Below, piece by piece: positions 22,852-33,584 of a stretch of DNA of 64,000 bases (position 1 is its first letter; each line of letters opens with the position of its first letter). The notes beneath the pieces are model-generated. The model searched no databases and was not told where the DNA came from. It saw nothing but the letters and a program-made list of their open reading frames with translations. The position numbers and the translations under genes are program-made. The DNA comes from Ganoderma boninense (taxonomy: Eukaryota; Basidiomycota; Agaricomycetes; Polyporales; Polyporaceae): the NCBI GenBank assembly GCA_002900995.3, contig CM035308.1:2542001-2606000 (forward strand). The letters are read 5' to 3'.

Positions 22852-24942
22852 GACAGTGGTGGAGCGAGAGGCAGTGGAGGGCCCCAAAGGTAGACTGGTT
22901 TATATCGGCCTACCGTAGCAATTGGAAGGCTACCGCAGCAACGCAGCAACAGAAGACTCGGGATCGTCCAGGAAGGGGGCGTTTCTCAGGTGCCCTATGT
23001 TAGCAGTGTGAGCAGGAGTAGAGTGTCTCGGAAACAGGGTGCTCCTCCTCCACCGACCTCCGTATCTGACTTCATGGCCGGCGTCAGGATCGCAGGGTTG
23101 CCGAAATTGGATACGAGGTGGAACACCGGGTCGAGGTTGGAGCAGCGTTGAAAGGAAGGGAGACATAAGCTGCAGAAGACCGACTTCAGAAGCATGACTA
23201 TCCAAAAGAGAAGCCACGTCTGCCGCAATGGGAGAGAGTAGATCGTGCATCCGTGCTGCGAGCCTCCATTCAGGCAGAGGACGAGTCGACGTGGGGAAGA
23301 CGTACATGCACATCTGGAGGCTGCCGCACACACACACGACGCGACGTCAGCCTCACGAGAATTCATGACGAACTGCTTCGGCTGCCAAGATCGGCTAAAG
23401 AATGTAACGTCAAGGTGTCGGCGGACGCGGGACTTGATTCGAGAGATAACTGGCAGACTGGCCAGACAGGCATTCCCAGCGAGCGCGCAGATAGCCATGA
23501 ATGCCACTAGCGGGGACAAAGCTGGTCGACGAGAGACATGCCTGGAGCTGCGTAAGAATTATACATATCGCGACGGTTTCATAGGCTGCTGACGCACCGG
23601 TGTTTGCCCATGCTCCGGAGACTCGAAAGACGGAGTAGGTGATAAGCTTGGGACGGGGAATACACTGACTGCAGACCATTCTGACCAGACGGCGATGACC
23701 GGGCGATGCTGGAGAGGAGGATAGAAGTTAACTTGCCCCCTTCGGCAACGACATGGACGACCACGATGAAAGAGATCTAAGCACCCCCGACAGTGGTGTC
23801 GACGGATTGCAGGGATGATCTAGTCATCTAGATTCTACACCAGTGCGCTCGACACTCAATAGGCAAAGCCGCTGAGCTCGTCGGTGCGTTCTTGCTTGAG
23901 GGCGTGGAAGAGGGAGTTCCGTTTACTATAACAGTCACGGGGAAACTGCAGTACGACACGAGCTTGGCGGGTAAAGTTGCGGTGTGATGACGTGGATCGC
24001 GCCGGGGGACACGCGTTTGTGTCCGCGGTACAGAGCACGTACGGGACCTCTGTAGCCGCTGCCGACGTCTGCGAGGTGTGGCGAGCGATCTCCTGCCAGT
24101 GCGTCCCCGGAAATTTAAAGCCACCGAGGCCGTCTTCTGCCACAGCGGGCGGAACCGGGTGCAGAAGCGGCTCACTCACCGGCGCTTGGAAATGTGACAG
24201 GCGCTTCTGTTACTAGATTTGGACTACCGATTGGTCGACGGAGAGGCAGCCTCACGTGCCAGTCTCCTCAACCCTCTCCGACGCCGAGTCCAAGGCCCTC
24301 CTTGTCCTGTACGCAGCGCTTACGGCGCTGCATTTGTGATCAAATGGTATGTACATTGTTCGTACATCGGGCACATAAACGGCGCATGCAGCCGCTGCAC
24401 TGACACTCCCATTCGACAAAGCCATCCACCAAACCGTCATCGTCAACGCCGGCGCGAGCACCACCCTCCTGCCAGATGGCGCACTACCGTCACCACCAGT
24501 CCTAACATTTCAGCCAATGAGTGTCGCTGAAACCTCCACCTCGCTCGATTTGCGTCACTTCGCAATGCGGCGTTCCCTCGTCGTCGTCGCTGCCACTCTC
24601 CACTGCGAGCCATGTAATCCTATCTATTTCTTTGCCTGTCGTGAGTTTTAAAACTTCCCGGTCATGCTGTGGCATTTGACATGGATCTACAAACGAAATC
24701 GAGCTCGGATTCACCTCCCACTAGATGCCCAATGTGTCATCTCTGAGCGGGATGGGAACATGCTGGGCCTCATTCTCCCCGGACAGCGCCACCACACACT
24801 CAATTCGCTTCCGTTGGACACTCTATGCTTGCAGGGGTATCTTCAGACACCTCCGTATAAAACACGCATGCAGCACTGACAGCAGCTTCGGTGTCTTCCA
24901 GTACTCTACAGGTCCACCCCTTCGAGTACACCCTGCCTCGAC
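22852..24942. other. region with possible degraded minus-strand gene; upstream of esterase 1
   Basis: Between the F-box gene and esterase 1 no intact gene is supported. At 22995-23519 the minus strand reads a hydrophobic, Cys-rich frame (for example RQTWLLFWIVMLLKSVFC). An overlapping frame at 22930-23337 contains EWRLAARMHDLLSPIAAD. Together they faintly recall fungal multi-pass membrane proteins, perhaps DUF6533-like, in broken form. A 107-codon minus frame at 23856-24179 has no recognisable domain. From about 24640 onward the sequence is related to the stretch upstream of esterase 2. Confidence 0.3.
24856..24862 (+). promoter_or_regulatory. TATA box of esterase 1
   Basis: CCGTATAAAACACGCAT lies 80-90 bp upstream of the esterase 1 ATG. 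The paralogue at 47017 has the equivalent CCGTATAAATGCAC about 65 bp upstream, and both are followed by GCACTGACAG. Conservation between paralogues supports a core promoter. Confidence 0.6.
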
Positions 24943-27442
24943 ATGTTCCTGCGATCGCTCTGCACGGTGGTGCCGTTCGTCATCGGAGCCGCGCTTGCGG
25001 TGCCCACCACAAGGGATGCAGCTCCCTCCGCCCAGCTTGATAACGGGACCTTCATAGGCACTTCGGACGGCACAGTCGACAAGTTCTTGGGCATTCCATT
25101 CGCGAAACCGCCGTGAGTTGTCCTTCATGACCTGCCCACGTGGGGCCATCACTGACGCTCTCTGTCTGCCTTGCAGGACGGGGGACCTCCGCTTCAACCT
25201 GCCAGTTGCTGTGGACTCTTATAATGGCACACACTCGGCGGAGGTGTATGGGCATGCGTGTCCGCAGCAGTCCATGAGGGCCCCATCCGGGTCGGACGTG
25301 GAGAAAGAGGTCATCTATTTCATCTTGAACTGGCTGGAAGAACCCGACACGCAGTCTTCCGAGGACTGTGAGTTTTGTGTTTGACGCAGCGTCAACGGTT
25401 CCCAGCTGCTGACGGAATTGAACCCGAAGGCCTCTCGCTTAACGTTGTCGTCCCCGCGGGGACGCAGCCTGGCGCGAAATTGCCGGTGGTGGTCGTGAGT
25501 GATGGAGATCATCATCTGTCATTAGGCTTGTATTGAATACACTTGTGGCCCTTTTTAGTGGATTTTCGGAGGTACGTCGCAGATATTCAGGGAGTAATGA
25601 CAGACGTTGACGTTATGTGCAGGCGGCTTTGAGCGTGGGACAACAAGCAGGTGACTTCCAATCCTCGTCGGTCTTTCAAACATACATACCTAACATGCTT
25701 TCCCAGTTATGATGGAGGGGTCATCGTGAATCGGTCGATCGAGCTCAGCGAACCTGTTATCTACGTGAGCATGAACTATCGGTGAGCCTCTAACAGCGCT
25801 TTACTCCGCACCGTGGAGGCTGATCTGCGTTTTTCAGGTTGTCCGGTAAGAATGCGTGTTAAAAGTGCATAAATGCAAGCTGACTTGCAGAGACTAGCTT
25901 TCGGCTTCCTCGCGAGCAAGGAAGTCAAGGCTGCCGGCGTTGGCAATCTCGGCTTGCAGGACCGTCAGTAATATGCTATTCAATTATTTGGGTGCCATCT
26001 GACGGCAGCCGGATTCCATAGAGCGTCTTGCCCTTCGCTGGGTGCAGAAGTACATCTCGGCGTTCGGAGGCGACCCCACAAAGGTCACCATGTACGTCTG
26101 ATACTCTATATTTTCTGTGTGCAGTTATGGGTCCCCGTGTTCACTGAGTTGTTGCTGTCCTTGTCCTCCCCTTCCCGTAGATGGGGCGAGAGCGCTGGAG
26201 CAATCTCGGTCTCGCTGCACCTCCTCACGAACGGAGGCGACACGGAAGGTCTGTTCCGAGGCGCGTTCATGCAGTCCGGCTCTCCCATTCCCATTGGCGA
26301 CATCGTCAACGGGCAAACCGATTACGATGGTCTCGTCAATGCGACTGGCTGCTTGGGCGCATCGGATACGCTGCAGTGCCTCAGGGATGTCGACTACGGG
26401 ACGTTAAAGGCGGCTGTAGATGAGACCCCCAACATATTCTCGTACCAGGCGAGGATCATCGTATTTTTACGATAATCACGCATGGTCTAACCTACCACTC
26501 CAGTCTCTTCGCTTGACCTGGCTTCCTCGCGCGGACGGTGTATTCTTGACCGACGGTCCTCAAGCACTTGTCCAGCAGGGAAGTGTTGCAAACGTACCTT
26601 TTGTCACTGGCGTAAGTGATTCGCCTCTTTTCATTTCGATCTTGACGTCGTAACGCCACTTCCGTAGAATTGTGACGACGAGGGGACGCTCTTCTCCCTT
26701 TCAAACCTCAATGTCACGTAAGCATATCTCGACCGCGCTTTTCATCGAGTGCGCTGACCATGCCCGTGGTAAAACTAGGACCGACTCGGAGCTGCACTCG
26801 TATATCAAAGAGAACTACATTCCCGCGGCTTCTGATAGCGACATCGACTCAGTCCTCCAGGCATACCCGGCAGACCCTTCCCAAGGCTCCCCCTTCGACT
26901 CGGGCCCTCACTACAACATCACGGCCCAGTACAAGCGCCTCGCCGCATTTCAGGGCGACTTGATCTTCCAGGCACCCCGCCGGTTCTTCCTGAACGCCAC
27001 CGCTGCGAAACAACCCACGTGGGCATTCCGTGCGTCCTGTCTTCTACCAGTGTGGTGTCTTTCGCAAAACGCGTCGACCTGACGAGTCTCTATCGCGCAC
27101 CCCGTATGCCTAGTGAGCAAACGGCTAGGGTACCTCCCGTTCATCGGGAGCGCGCACGGGACAGACCTCCTGAACGTGTACTACGAGGGCACCATCCCGG
27201 GCTGGTTGGAATGGGGGCTCAAGCGTGGCGACATGACGGACTACCTGGTCCACTTCGTGAACAACCTCGACCCGAACGGCGCGACGGGCATCCCCTGGCC
27301 GCAGTACTCGCTCGACGAGCGCGAGCTGCTGGTGTTCGACAACGAAGTCGAGTTCTGTCGCCCGCTCAGCGTCGCCCGGGACGACTACCGTGTCGACGCG
27401 ATCGAGGTTCTTACGGACCTTTCGCTCCGGTTCCCGATGTAG
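24943..27442 (+). CDS. secreted type-B carboxylesterase/lipase (esterase 1)
   Basis: Predicted extracellular serine esterase of the alpha/beta-hydrolase carboxylesterase type-B family (Candida rugosa lipase/sterol esterase relatives). Fourteen exons are inferred, totalling 1716 nt or 571 aa. A hydrophobic signal peptide (MFLRSLCTVVPFVIGAALAV) opens the protein. Further landmarks are FLGIPFAKPP, the oxyanion-hole strand WIFGGGF, the nucleophile Ser241 in GESAG, Glu367 in NCDDEGT and His477 in GSAHGTD, so the triad is complete. Exon 7 is 8 nt (25838-25845) and exon 4 is 13 nt (25559-25571). The intron at 26449-26503 needs a GC donor (CAG|GCGAGG); the paralogue has GT there. It is the only intact member of the local esterase cluster. 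The substrate is unknown. Confidence 0.92.
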
Positions 27443-28300
27443 TTGCTGTTGCTCAGCAATTTTTGTGCTTGGAAGAAGATTGTCTGTTTTGCTGCTTGTA
27501 CCCTGCCCCCCCCCCCCTCCTTCGTATTGCTCCCGTTCTGTTTGGGCTGTCAAGCTTGGCCTTGCGTGAGGTGAGTCCTGAGCGCATTATCACGATACCG
27601 TCGCCCGACACTGCTTGGAAGATTGTGCTGTGTGTGTGGATTCTGACGTAGGCTGGATATGTATATTAGATTGTGGCGGCCGCAAATGCCAAACATCATT
27701 CCTTGTCTTATGATTATCTCGACTCGGAGACCTCTGTCCAAGTCGCCTGTTGGACCTCGAGAATGCGGGGCAGATTTCAAGATATCGGCACTCGGTGCGA
27801 GGTGGGGCCGGACCTTGTTCAAGGACCTGGAGAGGTGGGACAGAGACTGAAAGAACGCTGTCACCAACCAAGCTTCCTGTTCGAGCGGGTTGAACACGGA
27901 GCGCTGGACGATGGTGAGTGCGAACTGCGGCACAGGAACCTCCCACAAGATCGCCACCCCCTACTGTATCTCCGTCCGGGTCTATTCTACTAGAAATGCA
28001 TGTATGCTTTGCAAGTCATCCCCTCGAGCTCTAGCATGATCATCATCGCGGCTCAGACTCTCTCGGTTTGCCGTGATGGTGCAGGCCATGCCAGCGCTGT
28101 TATGTCATTCAAGTTAGCGGCAGTACTATGGCCCTAATTCGTTCTGACTCTCTTCGACAGGAAGTGTCCACAAACTTCAACCGTGATCATATCGTCGGAC
28201 GATCGAAGTTCAGCCTAGCATGTCTTGCCTCTTCCTAGTATGGGGTGTCTCAGCTCGCCGTTCAGCTCTGGACTCACTGCCCCCTCTCTAGCGAAGCGCT
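27443..28300. other. esterase 1 downstream region
   Basis: No gene is supported. It contains a C-run at about 27510 and, at about 27640-27890, sequence also found downstream of esterase 2 (about 57630-57850) and of the third esterase fragment (about 58270-58515). Confidence 0.5.
27640..27890 (+). repeat. esterase 3-prime-flank repeat, copy 1
   Basis: Begins near GATATGTATATTAGA and includes TCAAGGACCTGGAGAGGTGGGACAGAGACTG. Diverged copies lie at about 57630-57850 and 58270-58515 (CAAGGACCAGGATAGGTGG or a close variant). Each copy follows an esterase end, so it marks segmental duplication of esterase plus flank. Confidence 0.65.
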
Positions 28301-28305
28301 TATAC

Positions 28306-28388
28306 CCGTTAGCTGCTGTGCAGCTCGACAACGGGACAATTGTCGGAACTTCGGACGGGAGCGTTGACAAGTTTTCGGGCATTGGATG
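28306..28388 (+). pseudogene. esterase N-terminal fragment
   Basis: The frame reads VQLDNGTIVGTSDGSVDKF, closely matching AQLDNGTFIGTSDGTVDKF of esterase 1 near its N terminus. After about 25 codons similarity stops (SGIGCQT in place of LGIPFAKPP), and no downstream esterase exons follow before the inverted-repeat element at 28468. This is a relic of a further tandem copy. Confidence 0.75.
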
Positions 28389-28467
28389 CCAAACTACTGT
28401 GCTTTTCCCTGCTACACGTCTCGCATCCCCAACCCCCGACTTACCGGACGGAATCACGTGGTGCATA

Positions 28468-29141
28468 CAGTATTAAACCGGTCCTTCGGAAAACATGGGT
28501 CCTTCGGAAAACCCGCATTTCCCATTGTCCTGCTGTTCCCCTGCGTCCAAGTTTGTCTTGAGTGTATTGCATTGTATTATATGAGCTCAAATGCCAAGTC
28601 TTGGTCCGCCTGGCGCACCTGTTCTTCTTCAGTGCCCTAATCACTGTGTTTTCGGGGGCGAAAATAGTGCGCTCAGGGTATCGCTCATGATTCACGCGAG
28701 CTCCAGCAACCAAACTGAACCCCGGCCTATAAATGCATTATATGCTGCTTTTGAGAGAATTTGAAGCAGTAGCGTGCTTGCACAGACGAACGGCGAATGC
28801 TTTCTTTCAGTACATGGGTCCATTCGCTCCTTCGGACGAGCGCCAATGGGCTGATTTGCCATTTCTGTGTCTCGCGTATCTTCGGCTACTCTCGCTTAGA
28901 TGAAAATAACGCTGTATAAGGCAAAATCACGGTTTCCGAAGGACCCATGCAGGCCCGATAACAGGGAAAATGGAGATGGGATTCGATCTCCTCTGAATCC
29001 CCATGGTACATCCCAGAACTCTACCCAATAGCAGAAACCAAGTAGCTCAGAGATATTATCAACCCCGATTTTGAAGAAATAGGCACGGGACAGCACCAGC
29101 GGGCAAACAAAAATCTCTTCCGAAGGACCGGTTTAACACTG
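28468..29141. mobile_element. Tc1/mariner-like non-autonomous element (MITE-like)
   Basis: A 674-bp element with termini CAGTATTAAACCGGTCCTTC (left) and its near-perfect inverse ending AACACTG (right), flanked on both sides by TA. CAGT termini with a TA target duplication are the Tc1/mariner hallmark. The motif GGTCCTTCGGAA recurs internally at 28498 and, inverted, at about 28935, giving two sites per end as in IR/DR elements. No transposase frame is present, so it would need a transposase encoded elsewhere. Confidence 0.75.
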
Positions 29142-29191
29142 TAGCAAAGCGAACTTGAAATGCATCAGCGAGTCTCCATCATGATCGCGCT

Positions 29192-29566
29192 CTAGGAACG
29201 TCCGGGCGGAGAGGAGTAGATCGTCGGCGAGCCGCCACTCCGAGTCCTTCGAATAACGGCCTGCCAGTAGTACCACACTGACCTCGATCTGGCCCGAGGC
29301 AACTGATCTTGGTTACTTGCCCTCAGGCTGGCGCAGGATGCCTTGCCAGAGCCATTATGTAATGTGTATGAGAAGCGTTGAATCGAATGGAATCCAGCGA
29401 GTTTCCTTACTTGCCCGGGCGTCTGGGTCCAGAAGGTCGATGTTCGCAGTGCTAGTGACATACGGAAATCGTTTGAACGCATGCCTGCATTGGATATTGC
29501 CGACATCGGAGTCAGATGACACAGTGATGTGCAGCCCGCGGGGCCATCCGTCACAGTCGAATCTGG
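29192..29566 (-). pseudogene. downstream part of a gene interrupted by the Plavaka element
   Basis: On the minus strand this flank reads RFDCDGWPRGLHITVSSDSD and continues through AFKRFPYVTSTANIDLLDPD to RWIPFDSTLLIHIT, with a probable splice. The matching upstream part, ending in the same peptide RFDCDGWPRGLH, lies on the other side of the transposon at about 44163-44340. The motif recalls the N-terminal region of some fungal MULE-transposase-domain proteins, but that link is only from memory and uncertain. Confidence 0.45.
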
Positions 29567-29605
29567 TGTGCAGCCTGCGGGGCCATCCATCACAGTCGAA
29601 TCTGG
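29529..29605. repeat. two tandem 38-bp repeats at left transposon junction
   Basis: Copies at 29529-29566 and 29568-29605, each beginning GTGCAGCC and ending CAGTCGAATCTGG, differ at two positions. A third copy is at 44163-44200, immediately beyond the right end of the Plavaka element. Confidence 0.85.
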
Positions 29606-29609
29606 TGTC

Positions 29610-29633
29610 ATCTGGAAAAACACTCCTAGCCAA
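29610..29633 (+). repeat. left terminal inverted repeat of Plavaka element
   Basis: Starts ATCTGGAAAAAC and ends TCCTAGCCAA. Compared with the reverse complement of 44137-44160 there are three mismatches in 24 bases. Confidence 0.75.
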
Positions 29634-29798
29634 TTTGCAATAAGTGGCTGCAAGCCTGCTAGTAGTTCACAACTTAGTTCTAGCAAAGACATACTTGTGC
29701 TAATTTTTGTGGCCTTGAATGCATTGCAGCTTGTTACTGATAATATATTGCTAAGACTGCTAGTGGCTTGGATCATAAGCATGCAAAGATATAATTAA

Positions 29799-32700
29799 CT
29801 ACAGTAGTGTCATATACATGTGGAGATCACTAAATGGGTTGACCCAAAAGTGCTTACAAGAATCTAATACGTTACTACTTGTCCAGTCTCGAAGAATCTG
29901 AGAACCACAAATAGAAAGTAAATGACAGCTTCGACGAATATTTCGCATCTCAATAATTTCTGCTAATGATTGTCTAGTACGAGCATTTATGCTATGTGAG
30001 ACTTTGTACATAGAGTGGACATGATCAGGCTGCGAAAAGGGAGTAAACCATTCAATGTATGCTAGATGGCCAGGTACAATAATGTTAGGTAGATGGTGGT
30101 TACAAGCACTCTGAGGAAGCTTAAATATGAGCCGAAGATGACCCACACGGTAGCCTGCCATTAAATAAAAACATCAAAGAACTGCATGCATAGAGCCAGA
30201 GCCAATGCGTGAAGCGCACCTTTCACTCCAATAGGCCCTCCTGATCCATCATTGACAAGCACCGTATCAAATCGCGCTGGCACCTTTCTCCCAAGTGTGT
30301 CCTTACGCTCAGGACGGGCATGAGCAACATCATGAATTCCATCCATGATCCCAAGTTGCTGAGCATCCTCAAGAGTGAACTTGACTCGGTGAAACACAGA
30401 AAGTGTATTAAATCGAGGAAGAAATGAGCGAACCTCACATTCTATCTGAGGCGGCGTAAGGTGTGGGCTGCGATACTTGATGATAAACCGCGCGAGAGCA
30501 TCCTGAAGAGATACGGCACCGTAGTCCTTGATCGCGCTCGTGAAAGGGAGTGCTTTGATGGTAGGCCACTTTGTGAGGCGCATGCGAGTGAGCACAAGAG
30601 AGGAGGGATCGTCAGAAAGGAGTGGAAGTGGGGGAGGAGCACGAGACGTGGAGGTTGCCAGCTGGTGGTCGGAGCAACCTGAGCGCCACTGGATGTAGTC
30701 CGCATGCCGCGAGATCTTCTCCCGGCGCTCTAGCCAAACCGTCATCTGAGGAAGTTCGTCCTTATGATTGGTTGCGCGGTATGCCTCCTTCGCAAAATCG
30801 ATATGCAATCGCTCCGTATGTTGGGTGTCGTAGTTGTCAGTGGTACCGAAGAGCTTGATAGAGTTGAGATAGTGGTCGAAGGAGTGGAGCTTGGGAATGT
30901 GGAAGTGGTCGCGAATTTCGAGGTCGATGAAGATGGCCTTATTGGCATGTATTTGTTGAAGCGCGCCACAGAGCTGTGCAAGCGTCTCGGAGGTGTGGGC
31001 CGGGTACTGCGCGAGGTACGAGAAGTCCAGCAAAGCCCGAACTGTACGAACGAGTCGGACAGGAGAAAAGCCACCACGAAGTGGCAAGCCGACAATCAGA
31101 CCCAAGAGAAACTGGCACATATGCGTGTGTTCCTTCCCGGTAACTCGCTGGAGCGTGGTGATCCCCTTGAGGAAGAGGCGGATCTGATGGTTCGGAGGCA
31201 GACGACGGCAGCGCGCGTCTAGTTCCTCCGCGCCGTAAGCCTCCTTGAGCCATCCCAAGACGTGCTTGATCACGCCCTGGTGAATCTGATGAAGGATGTC
31301 GGGGGTAATCAAAAGGAAAATGTTGACATATGGTAGACCCTTCCAGAATGGGTGAGTGATGGGCTTGATACCCGCACCTCGACATGCCTTAGAGAAAGCA
31401 GTCGCACTATTCTCTCCTTCATCGAGAGCGGCGAGGACCCTGGGAAGGTCGCGGAGAGGTCGATCGGGCGCGGAGATGTCGCCAAGCTCGCTAGGTGGCA
31501 CTTCGCACTTCGGACAAGTACCGTTCTTGCAGCAGGTGACTAGCAGCTGCTCGGGATAGTCACCGATGTACATAGCAAAGATTGGGTGGCCACAGCGAAC
31601 AACGCCGTCACCGCTCTTGATCTTGATACCATATCTACCGGCCTTCTCCAGCGGTTTGAGGATGGCGGACATGCAGGTGTGGAAGAGATTTGCCGTAACA
31701 CGACGACGAGCAGCCTTGTTCTTGATGTGTTCAAGGCGGGAAGTTGGCAGGTAGGCAAGGAGAATTTGGCCCCTGCGGGAGGGCTTACGACGAATATCCT
31801 TCGGCAAGTTTCCGATCGTCAGGTAGACTGGATACGCCGCCTTGCTCCCAAAGACGGTGAGTTGGGTCTTGTCGGATGAAATGATAACGGGAATGATCGT
31901 AGCCCCCGGCTTGCGCTTCTCAATCTCTTTCTGAACTGTAATAAGCCCCTGGGAGGATACCAAGCAATGGATGTGAACCTACTTGGGTATCCCACCACCA
32001 GCGCCCAGTATGCATGTCGAAGTATACTCGCACCGTTTGATCGGGGTCGGCATAATGCCGCTCAGGCGTGAACACGAGCAGTCCGGCAAACTCAGGATCG
32101 CCGAACAGAGCTCGGATGCATTGAAGGACGTCGCGGTAGAAGACCTCGAAGTATTCACCCGCAACCTTGATCTCGCGGCGGATGAAGCGTGGACGGCCAG
32201 AGGAGAGGTGTTCATCGACAATCTTGTTTAGCTCGCGAGAGGTCTTAAACGAGAGACCCAGTAGTTCTGCTAACTAGATACCAGTCAGCTCAAGAACCCA
32301 CGATGAACATAATGTTATACCTGCTTGATTTAGAGAAGTTCGGTCAAGGCCGTCGATGTCGGCCCTCGCATCTTCGCCCAACGGGCAATCTCCCAGTCCA
32401 TACGCGAATGGAAGGGATAGTATTTGTTGTTTTCCTCCGAGTCGACGTCCTCGTAAGTAGACCGTTCCTGGTCTGTCGACGCACCGGCATGTTTGCTGGG
32501 GAAGCGGTCTACGTAGGTCTTGACACGGAGCCGCTCCTGCGCACGGAGTCGAGACGATGGGGAGTGGGTGGGATCAGAAGGATCGAGCTCAACTTGCGCG
32601 TCAGGGTCAGGGGAGTCGACGTCCATGTCGTCGGTGCATGCTTCCGGAAGTGGTTCCCAGCCCTCCTCGTCCTGAAAACGGAGCGCGTCCGCCTCCTCTT

Positions 32701-33103
32701 CTTCAAGTTCTTCCTGGACATCCTCCTCCTCGTCCTTTGCGTCCCAACCCATCTCTTCGCCATCGGAGCGCCCTCTGTCCTCCCCGGCGTCACGATCTGA
32801 GTACTCATCGAAGTCGTCAAACTCGGCAGGGTTGTAGTCGCCAAAGAAGTCCCCTTCAAAGTGCTGAGCTTGCGGTGCTGCCTCGGCGTCCGAGGACTGT
32901 GTAGAGGAGGGAGATGACGATGACGAGGATGGCCCGTTGGACTTCAATTGAGCCTCGGCGTCCCGTACAGCGATGCATGCTGGTTTGGTTGTCTGGCGGA
33001 GATGGTGGAAGTAACCGGTCGCCGTGAACTTGCAAGCGCAGCCGGGGCATTCTTTGTGCTTGATCTTCACCCTATTTGCCCTCTTTTTCGACTTGGAGGT
33101 CAT
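29799..33103 (-). pseudogene. Plavaka transposase, one nonsense codon
   Basis: Transposase of the Plavaka family (CACTA/KDZ-related, basidiomycete). Four exons on the minus strand are inferred: 33103-32321, 32273-31983, 31930-30220 and 30154-29799. They total 3141 nt, or 1047 codons including stop. The N terminus has a Cys/His finger-like motif (CPGCACKFTATGYFHHLR), then an acidic low-complexity linker and RMDWEIARWAKMRGP. The catalytic core includes IIPVIISSDKTQLTVFG, YLTIGNLPKDIRRKPSR, TCCKNGTCPKC and TPDILHQIHQGVIKH. The C-terminal block has YRVGHLRLIF, HLAYIEWFTPF and NIRRSCHL. Codon 258 is TAA (32332-32330); family context suggests a lysine there. All other exons are open, so the inactivation looks recent. 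Splice choice at 31982-31931 (52 bp) is inferred. Confidence 0.85.
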
Positions 33104-33323
33104 GCAGAAGAAGTGAGCAGGAAGAATAGTCTATGCAGAACGATGTCTAGCTAAGGCGCAGAGTACAAGGGTAGTGGGTGTGTGGGACATAAAAACGATT
33201 CAGATCGATCGTGATGAGGTTCGGCTCACCTCCCTGGCCGGATTTGGCTCATCACTCTGCAGTTCCATGTAAGCATCTGCCTCAACACCGCGAGCCAGCT
33301 CAACACTCACCAGTCGTCCCATT

Positions 33324-33397
33324 CATCCACCCGCTCATCCATCCATCCATCCATCCGTCCATCCGCCCATCCGTCTATCTGTCTATCTGTCCATCCT
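33324..33397. repeat. CATC/CGTC/TATC tetranucleotide microsatellite
   Basis: Interrupted 4-bp repeat (CATC, CGTC, TCTA and TCTG variants) in the 480 bp between the divergent transposase and DUF6532-type genes. Degenerate copies extend to about 33480. Confidence 0.85.
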
Positions 33398-33584
33398 CCA
33401 AATTGTCCCTCTATCCACCAATTCACCCTTACACCCCGTCCTTGCATCCACACATCCGTTCATCTGTCCGTCTGTTTGACCGTCGGATCCCTGCCTTCAT
33501 AGTTGGCATCATCGCTTTCATCGTCCCCCTCTATTCATTTCCCTTATCTCCGTGCTGCTCCGTTCCTCCGATTCCGTGCGCCCG

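Noticed and set aside
22930..23764. Intact membrane-protein gene on the minus strand
   Set aside because: Hydrophobic stretches are present, but the pieces lie in different frames without convincing splice sites. Listed only as a possible degraded gene.
33324..33480. CRISPR-like or functional repeat array
   Set aside because: A simple tetranucleotide microsatellite with no unique spacers; the organism is eukaryotic.
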